Positions 51,593-62,099 are shown, counted from the first letter of the stretch. The stretch: DNA of 64,000 nt from Catenulispora acidiphila DSM 44928 (GCF_000024025.1 NC_013131.1:3100001-3164000); one strand, 5' to 3'. Numbers and translations are program-made. The notes: generated from the sequence alone by a model not told the origin.

Positions 51593-54500
51593 ATGAGCGG
51601 TGATGTCAGCACGATGAGCGCCGCGCCGGGCCCGCAGAGCTCCGCCCGGCCCACCCAGCTCGACGCCGGCGTCCTGGGCGCACTGGCCGCGGACGTCAGT
51701 CTGTTCCAGGGGACCCTGAACCTGCCGCTCATGCTCGCCGACCTGTCCGGCCGTTCGGAGGCGGACGGCCTGCGGGTCACCGTCGGCTACGACGGCTCGG
51801 GGGCGCGCGGCGCCGAGGTGTGGAACCTGGAGGCGCCGACCGGGCTGTTGGGTCTGGGCTGGACGCTGACCACGGACCGGATCTGCGTGGACGGCAAGAC
51901 CAGTGAGAATCCGCTGGATGGCCGTTACCTGCTGCAAAGCGACGGCGTGCTGGCCCCGCTGGTCTGGTACGGCTCGGACGCCGGTCTGCTGCGGTTCCAG
52001 TGCCCGGCCCGGCCGCTGTGGCGCGTCACCTACGATCCTCCGGTCCAGACCTGGCGGGTCCTGCGCGAGGACGGCTCGACCCTCGTCTTCGGCGACCCGG
52101 CCTCGGGCTCGAACGCGGTGATGTACGGCGTCAGCCGCGGCAACTGGATCGGCGCCAGCCGTGTCCTCACCGCCGACACCCGCCGTTACCCGGTGGCGTG
52201 GAACCGTTCCGCGAGCTACTCCCCGTGGGGCGAGCGCACGGCGGCCTGGATCTACGACAACGACGAGGTGGAAGTCGCCGGCGGTCTGGCCTACACCCGC
52301 GCCGCCTACCTCGCCGAGCTGCACGCGGCCACCGGCCAGCGTGTGCTGTTCCGGTACGTGGACAAGCAGCCGCAGGAATACGTCGCACCGCACCAGAAGC
52401 CCGACGGCACCCCCGATCCGCTGTACCAGGACCGGTATGAGACCCGCGCCCTGTCCGGTCTGGACGTCTACGGTGGCGCCGGCGAGCAGAACCTGGCCTA
52501 TTCGCTGCGGTTCGACTACGAGCTGCGGGACTTCGCCGGCTCTACCGACGGCACGTTCCGCAAACGCCTGCTGACCGGTGTCCGTCAAGAACGCCTCGGC
52601 CGCCTGGCGCTGCCACCGGTTCGCTTCGCGTACCGCACCGACCCCGAGGCTGCGAACCCCGGCGGTCTGCGGGAGATCCTGTATTCGCAAGGCGGCACCG
52701 CGCACATCGACTACACCACCGCCGTCCTGGGTCCCGGTCCCGACGCGCCGCCGGCCGACGACATCTTCCGCGCCTCGATCACCGACACCCGCCCTGCTTC
52801 GGACGCCGTCCCGCTGGTGTTCCAAGGCCCGGACTACGTGGTGATCGCCTGGTATTCGGCGTCGCAAAGCTCGACGACGCTGCGCGTCTACAGCGTCGGC
52901 GGCCGCTGGTCGCAGGCCTGGACCACCACCGTCTTCGGCCGCATACGCACCGAGTACGCCCAGTTCGCCGCCGCCGCGGACTTCTTCGCCTTGTACCTGC
53001 CTGACGAGAACGGCACCGGCGAGGCCACCGTACGGCTGTTCCGTAAGAAGACCGGGCGCTTCGGCGAGTGGACCCCGACCCCGTTCACCGTCGCGCGCAC
53101 CGGCACCGAGGTCCCCCAGGAAACCGTGCTGGTCGCCGGCACGGACTTCGCCGTCCTGCATATCGGCGGCGATGCGACCGTGCGCCGCTACTGGTGGAAC
53201 CCGATCGCCGACACCTGGTCCGACGCGGTCCACAGCAATCGCGCCATCACCCGCGTGGCGCTGGCCGCCCGCGGCGAGTACTACATCGTCGCCTGGTACG
53301 ACAACGACCCCGCCAGTAGACGCGCCACCTACCAGTTGTTCCATCTCACCGTCACCGGCGCCTGGCAGCAGGGCCCGGAGGGATCGGCCGGTGAGCAGTT
53401 CACCTGGGATTCGCGTTACACCACCGACTACTGGGCTCTGGGCGACAGCTTCGCGGTGGCCACGTACACCCTGGCGAAAACCGGCAAACCCGAGCTGCGG
53501 ACCCTGCAATGGGAAGCCGACTTCGCCGTCGCCCGGGACACCGTGCGCGAGGGATTCGCCGACATCACCACCGTCGTCGGCGCCGTCGTCGGCAACGGGC
53601 CGCTGCTGCTTCGCTACAACGGTGTGGCCTGGCGCAGCGAGAGGTTCGAGACCACCCCCGGCGCGTTCTACGCATACGGCGAAGACCTCGCCGTACAAAG
53701 CGTTATCCAGGGCGTGTCGACCAAGACTCTCTACGCGGCCTACAGCACGACCGACGACACCTGGTCGTTCATCCCCGCCGGCACCGACAGCGCACACCAC
53801 ACACACAACGCACACGACACGCATGACGGCGCCCAGGTGGCCCAAGCTTGGCCGCCGTCCTGCAGTGACAGGGTCCTGACCGCCGGCGCCGCCGTCCGCT
53901 GGCGCGCGCCGAACGGCACCTTCTCCACCATCGGCGAGCTGCCGATCGTCGGCGCGGCCGGTTCCCTGCACAACCTCGGTCCCTCCTACCTGCTGTATCA
54001 AAGCGAACCCTCGGATCCCGGCAATGCCACCACCACAGCGTTGGTGCTGCGTAACGGCACCGTCGCTGAGAAGGCCGACTTCGCGCAGCAGCGTCTGGTC
54101 GTCGGCGACGCCAAGGTCGGCACCTCCCGCATGGCCGGGCCGCGGCTGTTCGTCACCTATCCGGCGATGGCCCGGACCCTGGCCGCGGCCTGGCAGTTGA
54201 CGCTGCACCGGCTGAGCGACCGGTCGCTGTCGGACGGCGTCACCGTGCCGGTTGTCAGCGCTCTGCGATTGGACGCCGGCTACACCGGTGCCGAGTCCGC
54301 CTACTCCTATGACACTGTGCACTCGGTGTTCGATCCGAGCGGGTCGGCGGCGTTCTTCCCGGCCGCCACTCGCACCTCTGGGCCTGGCGGTGCCGGCGGT
54401 CATACCGACTACCGGTTCCACACCGGCCTGTCCGTCGGCGCCGGCCCGCAGGAGCAGTACAGCCTGCTGACCGGCACCCTGTCCGAGAGCCGGATCTTCG

Positions 54501-57500
54501 ACGCCGACGGCTTCGAGGTCGGTGCCACCCGCGCCACCTGGGCGACCCTCCCGCTCGCCCACGGCGCGGCCTCGCCGATCGGCGTCGCGCTGCCGGTGTC
54601 GCTGCCGCAGCAGGTGGGCAGCCAGACCGTGAGCTCCCGGCTGCGCCTGTTCGGCCTGCCCGGCGACCAGGCCGCCGCACTGGACGCCAGAACCCTGACC
54701 CCGACAGTGCGAGAGGCGTTCACCGCCGCCGGGCTGCCGCTGAGCACGCACGCCTCGGTGACGGTTCCGGTCCCCGGCGCGCGCTGGGAGATCCTGGACG
54801 GCGCCGCGACCTATCCGGTCGGCCGGGTCGAAGACGCCTACGGCGCCGCTCAGCCGCTGTTGGAGGTGTACGGATCGGTGACGAAGTCGGTCACGAGCAC
54901 CTATGACACGGCCACCGGCCTGCTGACCCAGCAGCGCGCCGAAGACGCCGGGCCGACCGGCACGGCGCACACCATCATCCGCAGACTCACCTACGCCTGG
55001 ACGCTGCCGCAGTACGCTGACATGCGCGCCGCGCACATGCTCACCGACACCGCCGGTGAGACGGCCACCGACAGCAGCGCCGGCGTGGACCTGATGGCGA
55101 CCGCGACGACCTACCGCGCCGACTGGCCGGCGCCGGCGCCGCCGGTGTGGGCCGAGCACGAGAACTGGACGTGGCGCGCCGACACAGACCACCTTCCGGT
55201 GTTCGACCACGCCCCGAACGGTGATCGCACCGCCTGGGTGCGGGACTCGCAGGTCGGTGCCCGCAACCAGTTCGGTGCCGCGACGACGGTGCGCAGTACG
55301 TACGGTGTGCCGTCCTCGACGCTGTACGACCGGCAGGACCGGCGGGTCACCGCCACGCTGGTCAACGTCGACCTGGCAGGGCCGGTGCCGGGCGGCTGCT
55401 GTCTGGGCTTCGAGCCGTATGAGCGGTATCAGGGCTGGACCCGGGTTGACGGGCAGACGCTGGACAGTGTGATCACCGATGAGGATCCGCACACCGGCAC
55501 GCGCTGTCTGCGGCTGGCCGACGGCGTCGGCGTCCATGCCCGCTTCGAGCTGCCGGCCGGCAGCGGCCGAGCCTTGTTCGCCTGCTGGGTCCGCACCGCC
55601 GCCGGGCTGCCCGCCGGCTCCGGGGCGCAGTGGAGCGTGCGGCTCGTGCCGGGCTCCGGCGGACCGGGCACCGGGACCACGGTGGCGATCACCGACACCG
55701 GCGGGCGGTGGCAGCGGCTGTGGACCTACCTCGACCCGCCCGATCCGGACGCCGCGACCACCGTCACGATCACCGGCGTCAACCCCCTGACCGCCTGGCC
55801 GGTGTTCATCGACGACCTGCGGTTCGCGCCGCTGGCCTCGGTGGTGACCGCCACCGTCTACGCCGGGGACAGCTCGCTGCCGGTGGCCGGGCTGGATGCG
55901 ACCGACAACACCACACGCTGGCACTACGACCACTTCCTGCGGCCGGTCACCGTGTCCGGGCCCGGCTCCGGTCTCGGGGCGTTGTGCGGAACCGCCTATG
56001 CCCGGGGCGCCGACACCGCGCCGCGCGGCGAGCATCTGCCCCGCGGGTCGGCCGAGGACTTCGGCGGCGACGGATTCGACGTCGACCGGCCCAACGCGCT
56101 GACCATCGTGGACCCGGCCGGGCCGGCCGAGGTGCTGGACTTCGGCCGCTGGTCGCGATGGCCGACCCGCTGGGACGCGCAGCCGGCCGCGGCGTGGACC
56201 GACCTTGGCGGGGTGCTGATCCACACCGATGGCGGCGTGGGCACGGCCACGTTGCGCGGCTCGCGGGACTTCGCGTGGTTCGCCGTGCGCGTCGACGCGG
56301 TCGCCGGCGCCGACGCCGCGGCCCACCCGGCCGGGATCGCCGTCGGCGACGTGGGGGTGCGGTGGGATCCGGCCGGCGGCGCCTGGCAGCTGACGCGCGC
56401 CGGCGCCGTGGTCGCCTCCGTGGCCGCCGCGCCGCCGGTTTCGACGGACTGGCTGCTGGTGGCGTTGCCGGACGCGGTGGTGTTCCTGATCGCGGGCCGG
56501 CAGATCCTCGCGCACCGGTTCGGTGAGCCGGTCGGCGGCGCTGTCGTGCTCAGTGCCGGCGGCCGGGGGCAGGGGTTCAGCCGGGTCATGGTGCTGCACC
56601 AGCCGTCGCTGAGCGTGGACTACCGTGACGGTTCCGGGGCGCTGCGGCAAAGCCAGTTCGTGCAGGAGCAGCAGGTGACTGTCACCGGGGTGCTCGCCGA
56701 TGCGTTGGGCCGCCCGGCGATCGATGTGAAAGCGGTGGCCTATCCGGGGGCGTTGCCGGGGTATCGGGCGACGTATGCCACCGGGGTCGATGCGGCGAGC
56801 GGGCAGTTGGCCGGGGATGCCGCCGCGTATTACGCCGGGGGTGAACGCTCCGATGACCAGGGTTATCCGTATACGCGGCGCCGGCTTGAGGCGGCCGATA
56901 CGGCGCGGCAGCTGGAAGTCGGGCTGCCCGGGCTGGTGCACGCGATCGTGCCGCGGGTGAGGCAGCCGGCGCACACCAGCCGGATATCGCACGGCGCGAA
57001 GGTCCTCGACGGGTTCCTGGACCACCTGCCGCCCGGACGGTATCCGGCGACGGTCAGCACTGATGCCGACGACCGGGCCGCGGTGACCGTCACCGATCCG
57101 TCCGGGCGGGTGCTGGGCACGCGCGCGGATCCCAGCGGGGTGGATCTGCGGACGGCGTATGACTACGACGTGCGGGGCAACCTGGCGCGGGTGTACTCGC
57201 CGGCGTACTTCGCGCCGCGGCCGGGTCAAGACCCGATGTCGGCGGTGGCGGACATCGTCTGTGACGGGCTGGGGCGGGTGATCACGCAGCGCACGGCCGA
57301 CACCGGGCTGACCGAGACGGTGTACGACGACCGGGACCTGCCACGGTTCCGGCTGGATGCCGACGGCCGCAGCGAGCATCCCGGGGTGCTGCCGGACCGG
57401 ATCGTGTACGTCGTGTACGACGTGTTGGGGCGGCCGACGGATACCGGGATCGTGGAGGCGGTGTGGGACCGGGCCGTATTGCAGCCGCTGGCCGGCAGCG

Positions 57501-60040
57501 ACTGGCCGCAGCAGGCGCCGGGGTGGCGAACCCGCATCGCCTATGACGGGGACGGCAGCGATCTGGACACCGCCGGTCGGGCGTGGCGGTGGACGAGCCG
57601 GCCCGATCCGGTGGCGCCCGCGATCGAGACGACGTACCGCTATGACGCTTCCGGGCGGATCGTGGAGTGCCGGGAGCGGCGCGGAAGCGGAGAGCCGGAA
57701 TGGATCACCGGGTACACGTATCAGGCTGGCGGGTTGCCCGAGCTATGTGTGTATCCGCATAAGACTGGAGAGTCGGCCGGTGCGCCGGTGGTGCGGTACG
57801 GGTACGACTTGCTGGGACGACCGGTGTCGGTCGGAACGCCACAGGACCCGGTCGCGTACGCCGCCTACGGATACGCCGCTTCTGGTGCTGTGGAGTTCGA
57901 GACCTTGCACGCGGCCGGCCCGGTGCCGTTGACGCGCCGGATACGGTACAACTCCCTGGGGCTGCCGACGGTGATCGACAGTGCGGCTTTCCGGGAGGTC
58001 ATCGGCTACTGGGACGCACCGGACGCTGATGGGACGCGGTACTACGGCGGGCAGGTCGCGCAGGTCGAATACAACGTACCCGTCGGCGGCGCCGGACTGC
58101 CCGCAGCCTACTCGTGGCGCTACACCTACGGCCGTGACGGGCGATTGCGTACGGCACAGAACAGTGCGGACGCCGCGTTCAGCTTCGGAGCCGGGGCCGG
58201 TGGTGCGGCGCAGTTCGACGCGAACGGCAACGTTCTGCGGGTGCGCGACGGCGGACGGGATCGGGTCTTCGGGTATCAGCCTGATGGGGACCGGTTGATG
58301 GAGGCCGACGGGCATACCGGTTTCGGGTACACGGCCTCCGGTCAGACTGCCGATACGCCGGCGGCGCAGGTCAGCACATTGCGATACGACCCGGTGACGG
58401 GGTTGCCGCTGCTGGTCGCCGCCGTCGACGGCGCGCGCCTGGAGTTGGCGGCGCGCGGTCCCGATGGGCGGCGTTGGTCGGCGAAACGTGTGGCGCTTGA
58501 CGGTGCGCTGGTTGAGGAGCGGCGGTATTTGGCCGGGGCCGCGGACGGGGTGTTGACGGAGTTGTCGCGAGCCGGTGGGCAGCAGGAGTGGGCGCGGGTC
58601 CACTTCGTGCACGGGGTCGGTGGGCTGGTGGCGGTGGTGGGTGATTCCGCGCCGGGACCGCGGCACGGGCTGCCGACCGGGTCTCCGGCCGGGTCGGCGG
58701 CGGGTTCGCCGACGGGTTCGCCGACGGGTTCGCCGGTGTGGCTGCCGCAGGGGCGGGCTGCTGTGGTGCGGGATCGGCAGGGGTCCAGCCGGTTGCTGAT
58801 CGGTGGCGCCGGCGAACTCCTCGGCCGGTATGACTATCTGCCCTATGGGGGCGCGATGGGTCCGCAGGCCGGCAGCCAGCCGGAGCTACTGCGGTACCGG
58901 TACTTGGGGCGGGAGCGTGATGCCGGCAGCGGATTGTCGGACTTCACGGCGCGGTTGTACGACCCCGGGTTGTACCGGTTCTACGCGTGCGATCCGGCCG
59001 GGGCGTCGGACAGTCCGTACACGTACGCCGACGGGGATCCGGTGAACTACGCCGACCCCGAGGGAGACATCGCCTTCATTCCGATCCTGATCGCCATGGC
59101 TGTCGGTGCCGCTATCGGGGCGGCATCCAGTGCGGTGTCGGCGAAGATCGCCGGTCAGGACGGAGCGGACATCGCCAAGCAGGCGGGGATCGGCGCCGGT
59201 ATCGGAGCGCTGAGTGGTCTGATCGGCTATGGGTTCGGCGCCTGGGCGGCCAGTGCCGCCGCTTCTCAGGTGTCGCAGGCCGGGGTGCATACGGCGCGGG
59301 GGATCGCCAAGGGGCTGTTGATCGGGACGGTCAGCGGGGCTGTGGACGGGGCGTTGTCCGGCGGCTTGGCCGCCGCGGCCAACGGGGCGTCGGCGTTGGA
59401 CGCGCTGCGGGAGGCCGGGATCGGCGCCGGGTTCGGTGCCGCGGTCGGGCTCGTGGGTGCGGCGGGGCTCGGGTACGCGGCGAACCGGTCGGTGGAGGCG
59501 ACGTTCGCCCAGGCTCGCAACCGCGGCGTCATGGTGGTCAACGGCGGGGGGACCGGGGCTTGGGATCTGACGGACATGCAGCACCGGGCGTTCGGGCACG
59601 TCGCCGCCGGGCGCCGGGCCAGAGGCGTGGTGTCGACCGGAACGCGGCCGATTCCGACGCCGGAGCGTCGCGGCAGCGTGCTGGAGCTGGTGACACACGG
59701 CAACGGTGGCCAGGGCCCTTCGATGCTGCCGCCGCCAGACCTGGTAGTCGCGATGGGTCCAGACCCGGTGATGTCGGCCAGGACGTTGAGCAACAACGTG
59801 CGGAACCGGGGGTATGCGGCAGTGGAGCTCATCGCCTGCAACCTCGGCACGGGAAACGTCCCCTACGCCCAGGAGTTCGCACAACGCTCGGGTCTGCTGG
59901 TGCGGGCGCCGAACTCCCGGATCAGGGTGGGCAACACTCCCGGTGGTGAGGGGGTGCTGCATGTGCGCCAGGGTGGGCGGATGTTGACGTTCCACCGGAA
60001 TCGGGCGATACAGACGATCATTCGGGTGTTCGGGCAGTGA
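51593..60040 (+). CDS. Giant SpvB/RHS-repeat protein (TcB-like) with a possible caspase-like C-terminal domain
   Basis: The 2815-residue protein starts with an SpvB/TcB-like region (about 20-350; LTTDRICVDGKTSENPLDGR), a beta-propeller-like middle, then YD repeats (about 1680-2430) and the RHS core boundary (LRYRYLGRERDAGSGLSDFT, then DPVNYADPEGD near 2485). The last 330 residues begin with a Gly/Ala-rich hydrophobic segment (2490-2640). They end in a unique domain with H2702 in LVTHGNGG and C2749 in LIACNLGTG, 47 residues apart, like the His-Cys dyad of clan CD cysteine peptidases (for example the C80 domains of large toxins). No signal peptide is evident. Its 3-prime end overlaps the opposing MFS gene by 23 bp, so no immunity gene follows. 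Confidence 0.85.
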   Translation: MSGDVSTMSAAPGPQSSARPTQLDAGVLGALAADVSLFQGTLNLPLMLADLSGRSEADGLRVTVGYDGSGARGAEVWNLEAPTGLLGLGWTLTTDRICVDGKTSENPLDGRYLLQSDGVLAPLVWYGSDAGLLRFQCPARPLWRVTYDPPVQTWRVLREDGSTLVFGDPASGSNAVMYGVSRGNWIGASRVLTADTRRYPVAWNRSASYSPWGERTAAWIYDNDEVEVAGGLAYTRAAYLAELHAATGQRVLFRYVDKQPQEYVAPHQKPDGTPDPLYQDRYETRALSGLDVYGGAGEQNLAYSLRFDYELRDFAGSTDGTFRKRLLTGVRQERLGRLALPPVRFAYRTDPEAANPGGLREILYSQGGTAHIDYTTAVLGPGPDAPPADDIFRASITDTRPASDAVPLVFQGPDYVVIAWYSASQSSTTLRVYSVGGRWSQAWTTTVFGRIRTEYAQFAAAADFFALYLPDENGTGEATVRLFRKKTGRFGEWTPTPFTVARTGTEVPQETVLVAGTDFAVLHIGGDATVRRYWWNPIADTWSDAVHSNRAITRVALAARGEYYIVAWYDNDPASRRATYQLFHLTVTGAWQQGPEGSAGEQFTWDSRYTTDYWALGDSFAVATYTLAKTGKPELRTLQWEADFAVARDTVREGFADITTVVGAVVGNGPLLLRYNGVAWRSERFETTPGAFYAYGEDLAVQSVIQGVSTKTLYAAYSTTDDTWSFIPAGTDSAHHTHNAHDTHDGAQVAQAWPPSCSDRVLTAGAAVRWRAPNGTFSTIGELPIVGAAGSLHNLGPSYLLYQSEPSDPGNATTTALVLRNGTVAEKADFAQQRLVVGDAKVGTSRMAGPRLFVTYPAMARTLAAAWQLTLHRLSDRSLSDGVTVPVVSALRLDAGYTGAESAYSYDTVHSVFDPSGSAAFFPAATRTSGPGGAGGHTDYRFHTGLSVGAGPQEQYSLLTGTLSESRIFDADGFEVGATRATWATLPLAHGAASPIGVALPVSLPQQVGSQTVSSRLRLFGLPGDQAAALDARTLTPTVREAFTAAGLPLSTHASVTVPVPGARWEILDGAATYPVGRVEDAYGAAQPLLEVYGSVTKSVTSTYDTATGLLTQQRAEDAGPTGTAHTIIRRLTYAWTLPQYADMRAAHMLTDTAGETATDSSAGVDLMATATTYRADWPAPAPPVWAEHENWTWRADTDHLPVFDHAPNGDRTAWVRDSQVGARNQFGAATTVRSTYGVPSSTLYDRQDRRVTATLVNVDLAGPVPGGCCLGFEPYERYQGWTRVDGQTLDSVITDEDPHTGTRCLRLADGVGVHARFELPAGSGRALFACWVRTAAGLPAGSGAQWSVRLVPGSGGPGTGTTVAITDTGGRWQRLWTYLDPPDPDAATTVTITGVNPLTAWPVFIDDLRFAPLASVVTATVYAGDSSLPVAGLDATDNTTRWHYDHFLRPVTVSGPGSGLGALCGTAYARGADTAPRGEHLPRGSAEDFGGDGFDVDRPNALTIVDPAGPAEVLDFGRWSRWPTRWDAQPAAAWTDLGGVLIHTDGGVGTATLRGSRDFAWFAVRVDAVAGADAAAHPAGIAVGDVGVRWDPAGGAWQLTRAGAVVASVAAAPPVSTDWLLVALPDAVVFLIAGRQILAHRFGEPVGGAVVLSAGGRGQGFSRVMVLHQPSLSVDYRDGSGALRQSQFVQEQQVTVTGVLADALGRPAIDVKAVAYPGALPGYRATYATGVDAASGQLAGDAAAYYAGGERSDDQGYPYTRRRLEAADTARQLEVGLPGLVHAIVPRVRQPAHTSRISHGAKVLDGFLDHLPPGRYPATVSTDADDRAAVTVTDPSGRVLGTRADPSGVDLRTAYDYDVRGNLARVYSPAYFAPRPGQDPMSAVADIVCDGLGRVITQRTADTGLTETVYDDRDLPRFRLDADGRSEHPGVLPDRIVYVVYDVLGRPTDTGIVEAVWDRAVLQPLAGSDWPQQAPGWRTRIAYDGDGSDLDTAGRAWRWTSRPDPVAPAIETTYRYDASGRIVECRERRGSGEPEWITGYTYQAGGLPELCVYPHKTGESAGAPVVRYGYDLLGRPVSVGTPQDPVAYAAYGYAASGAVEFETLHAAGPVPLTRRIRYNSLGLPTVIDSAAFREVIGYWDAPDADGTRYYGGQVAQVEYNVPVGGAGLPAAYSWRYTYGRDGRLRTAQNSADAAFSFGAGAGGAAQFDANGNVLRVRDGGRDRVFGYQPDGDRLMEADGHTGFGYTASGQTADTPAAQVSTLRYDPVTGLPLLVAAVDGARLELAARGPDGRRWSAKRVALDGALVEERRYLAGAADGVLTELSRAGGQQEWARVHFVHGVGGLVAVVGDSAPGPRHGLPTGSPAGSAAGSPTGSPTGSPVWLPQGRAAVVRDRQGSSRLLIGGAGELLGRYDYLPYGGAMGPQAGSQPELLRYRYLGRERDAGSGLSDFTARLYDPGLYRFYACDPAGASDSPYTYADGDPVNYADPEGDIAFIPILIAMAVGAAIGAASSAVSAKIAGQDGADIAKQAGIGAGIGALSGLIGYGFGAWAASAAASQVSQAGVHTARGIAKGLLIGTVSGAVDGALSGGLAAAANGASALDALREAGIGAGFGAAVGLVGAAGLGYAANRSVEATFAQARNRGVMVVNGGGTGAWDLTDMQHRAFGHVAAGRRARGVVSTGTRPIPTPERRGSVLELVTHGNGGQGPSMLPPPDLVVAMGPDPVMSARTLSNNVRNRGYAAVELIACNLGTGNVPYAQEFAQRSGLLVRAPNSRIRVGNTPGGEGVLHVRQGGRMLTFHRNRAIQTIIRVFGQ

Positions 60041-61523
60041 GGGCCTGACGGACTCCTTGCGCCGCGCCCGCGGCGTGCACATTCGCCGTGCCGGTGGACT
60101 CCGCCTCCGGCATCCGACGCTGGCGACCCAAGCTGAACGCGTAAAGCCCGGTGAACAGCGCGATCGCGGCGAGGACGAGAAACGCCTTCTGGTATCCCGC
60201 CACCGGCGTCGAGATATCGGCGTGGCCGCCGTGGCCGGAGTCGAGGACGAGAACGGTGGTGACGACGGTCGGCGCCAGCGCCATCCCGAACTGCCGCACG
60301 ACCGTGCCCAGGGTCGCAGCCTGGGCGGAGTCGGCACGGTCGAGCGTCGTGAGTGAGGCCAGGGTGACCGGGATGAAGAAGGCGCCCATCATGACGCCGA
60401 GCAGGAACATGTAGAGCCGCAGCGTCCACAGCCCGGTGTCGGCGTCGCAGGTCGCGAACAGCAGCTCGACGACGGCCACGCCGAGCAGCCCGCCCCCGAT
60501 GATCGGGCCCGGGCCGACCCGCTGATAAAGGACGCCGACCGCCTGCATGGTCAGCAACACGCCGAAGGCCTCGGTGAAGGTCGCGCTGCCGGAGGCGAAG
60601 GCGTCGCGCCCCTGCGCCTGCTGGAGGAACAGCGGGATCAGGAACATGGTGCCCATGGTGGGAATGAGTCCGACGAGGCCGACCAGGCAGGCCTTGCGGA
60701 AGAGCCGGTCTGCGAACAATCGCAGCCGCAGCGCGGGCTGGTCCGTGCGCAACTGGTGGCGTATGGCCAGGCCGAGCAACGCCGCACCGCCCATCAGCGC
60801 ACTGATAACGGCCGGTGTGGCCCACCCGTGGTCCGGGCCGGCGCAGACCCCGTACATCAGGGAGCCCATCGCGGCAGCGCTGAGCAGCAGGCCGGCCAGA
60901 TCCAGCCGGGCGGCGCGGTGCTCGCGGTGCTCTCCGAGGAAGAGCAGCCCGAACACCACGGCCGCCAGACCGACCGGTACGTTTGCGTAGAAGACCCAGC
61001 GCCAGCTGAAGGCCACCACCAGTGAGCCGCCGAGCAACGGCGCGATGGCCGGAGCCAGTTGTTGGGGGATGATCGTGATCCGGGACAGTCGTATCTGTTC
61101 GTGCTGCGTGAAAGTCCTGAATATCAGCGCTTGCGAGACGGGCATCAACGCCCCGGCGGCCAGGCCCTGCAGGGCGCGGAAGACGATCAGCTGCTGAAGG
61201 TTCTCAGCAGCCCCGCACAGCCCGGAGGCCAGGGTGAACAGGGCCAGGCCGAGCAGCAGCACGCGGCGGCCGTCGTGGCGTTCGAGCAGCCAGGCGGAGG
61301 TGGGGATGACCATGCCCAGGCAGATGGGATAGATCACGACGACGCCGTCCAGGCCGGCGGGGGACAGGTGGAACTGACGCGCCAGCGACGGCAGCGCCAC
61401 CGTGGTGATCGAGCCGTCGACGATCACCATGAAGATGGTGAAGACGGACATGATCGGAATGACGACGCGCTGGTTGCGTAGGGGATTCGGCGTACCGCGG
61501 GACAGGACGTCGTGGACGGACAT
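60018..61523 (-). CDS. MFS exporter, DHA2/EmrB-QacA family
   Basis: The 501-residue protein has about 14 hydrophobic segments and DHA2 motifs such as VIPTSAWLLERHDGRRVLLL (altered motif A), VFRALQGLAAGALMP and APLLGGSLVVAFSWRWVFYA. It should extrude drugs or metabolites with the proton gradient. It is divergent from a MarR regulator with two palindromic operators in the gap. It converges on, and overlaps by 23 bp, the end of the RHS gene; functional linkage to it is unlikely. Confidence 0.92.
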   Translation of the reverse strand: MSVHDVLSRGTPNPLRNQRVVIPIMSVFTIFMVIVDGSITTVALPSLARQFHLSPAGLDGVVVIYPICLGMVIPTSAWLLERHDGRRVLLLGLALFTLASGLCGAAENLQQLIVFRALQGLAAGALMPVSQALIFRTFTQHEQIRLSRITIIPQQLAPAIAPLLGGSLVVAFSWRWVFYANVPVGLAAVVFGLLFLGEHREHRAARLDLAGLLLSAAAMGSLMYGVCAGPDHGWATPAVISALMGGAALLGLAIRHQLRTDQPALRLRLFADRLFRKACLVGLVGLIPTMGTMFLIPLFLQQAQGRDAFASGSATFTEAFGVLLTMQAVGVLYQRVGPGPIIGGGLLGVAVVELLFATCDADTGLWTLRLYMFLLGVMMGAFFIPVTLASLTTLDRADSAQAATLGTVVRQFGMALAPTVVTTVLVLDSGHGGHADISTPVAGYQKAFLVLAAIALFTGLYAFSLGRQRRMPEAESTGTANVHAAGAAQGVRQALTARTPE

Positions 61524-61529
61524 ACTTGC

Positions 61530-61556
61530 TGAGTATACTCACTATGAGTGGACTCA
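61530..61556. promoter_or_regulatory. Two MarR-type operators
   Basis: TGAGTATACTCA (61530-61541) is a perfect 12-bp palindrome, and TGAGTGGACTCA (61545-61556) repeats its arms 15 bp further on. Both lie in the short gap between the MFS and MarR starts. Confidence 0.8.
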
Positions 61557-61580
61557 GGATAAATGAGAGGCGGAGCGGCA

Positions 61581-62024
61581 ATGGCACGGCAGCATCACGG
61601 AAGCAGCGATGTCCTGGTGGACGAGCTCTTCGACACCACAGTGGTGTTGCGCTACTTCGTGGAGAGCAGGCTGCGTCCGATGGGTTCCTCGGTAGCCCGC
61701 CTTCGCGCGCTGCGCATGCTCGCCCGCGAAGCCACGCCGCTCCGCATGCGCGACCTGAGCGAGATGCTCGGCATCGCGGCGCGCACGACCACGACCATCG
61801 TCGACAGCCTGGAACACGACGGCCTGGTGGAGCGCGTACGGCACCTCGAGGACCGCCGAGCATTCCTGATCACCCTGACCGACGCCGGCCGCGCGCACTT
61901 TGAAAAGGCGGAGGCCGTGGACACCCAAGCCCTCGCCGACGCCACCGGCATGCTCAGCAGTCAGGAGCGGGAGCAGCTGCGAGCGTTGCTGGAGAAGGTT
62001 CGCGAGGCGGTCCGACAGGAATAG
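61581..62024 (+). CDS. MarR-family transcriptional regulator
   Basis: The 147-residue protein has the MarR winged helix: ARLRALRMLAREATPLRMRD, then LSEMLGIAARTTTTIVDSLE and the wing RHLEDRRAFLITLT with the D-x-R signature. It is divergent from the exporter and probably represses both genes by binding the paired palindromes. The ATG at 61581 is preferred over 61563 because GGAG lies 5 nt upstream, and because the first start lies too near the second operator. Confidence 0.9.
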   Translation: MARQHHGSSDVLVDELFDTTVVLRYFVESRLRPMGSSVARLRALRMLAREATPLRMRDLSEMLGIAARTTTTIVDSLEHDGLVERVRHLEDRRAFLITLTDAGRAHFEKAEAVDTQALADATGMLSSQEREQLRALLEKVREAVRQE

Positions 62025-62099
62025 GCCCAGGTTTTCGCGCCTGCTCGTGCACCGCTCCGCCCGGGACGCGACCGGCGGAGGAAAGTCATGCCGACCTGG

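Noticed and set aside
51125-57379. A very long open frame on the minus strand across the RHS gene
   Set aside because: It is antisense to the SpvB/RHS gene, has Arg/Pro/Gly-rich composition with no known domain and no ribosome site. It is a shadow of GC-rich codon bias.
60018-61523. MFS gene after the RHS gene as an immunity or export partner
   Set aside because: It runs in the opposite direction, overlaps the RHS end and is paired with its own MarR regulator and operators.
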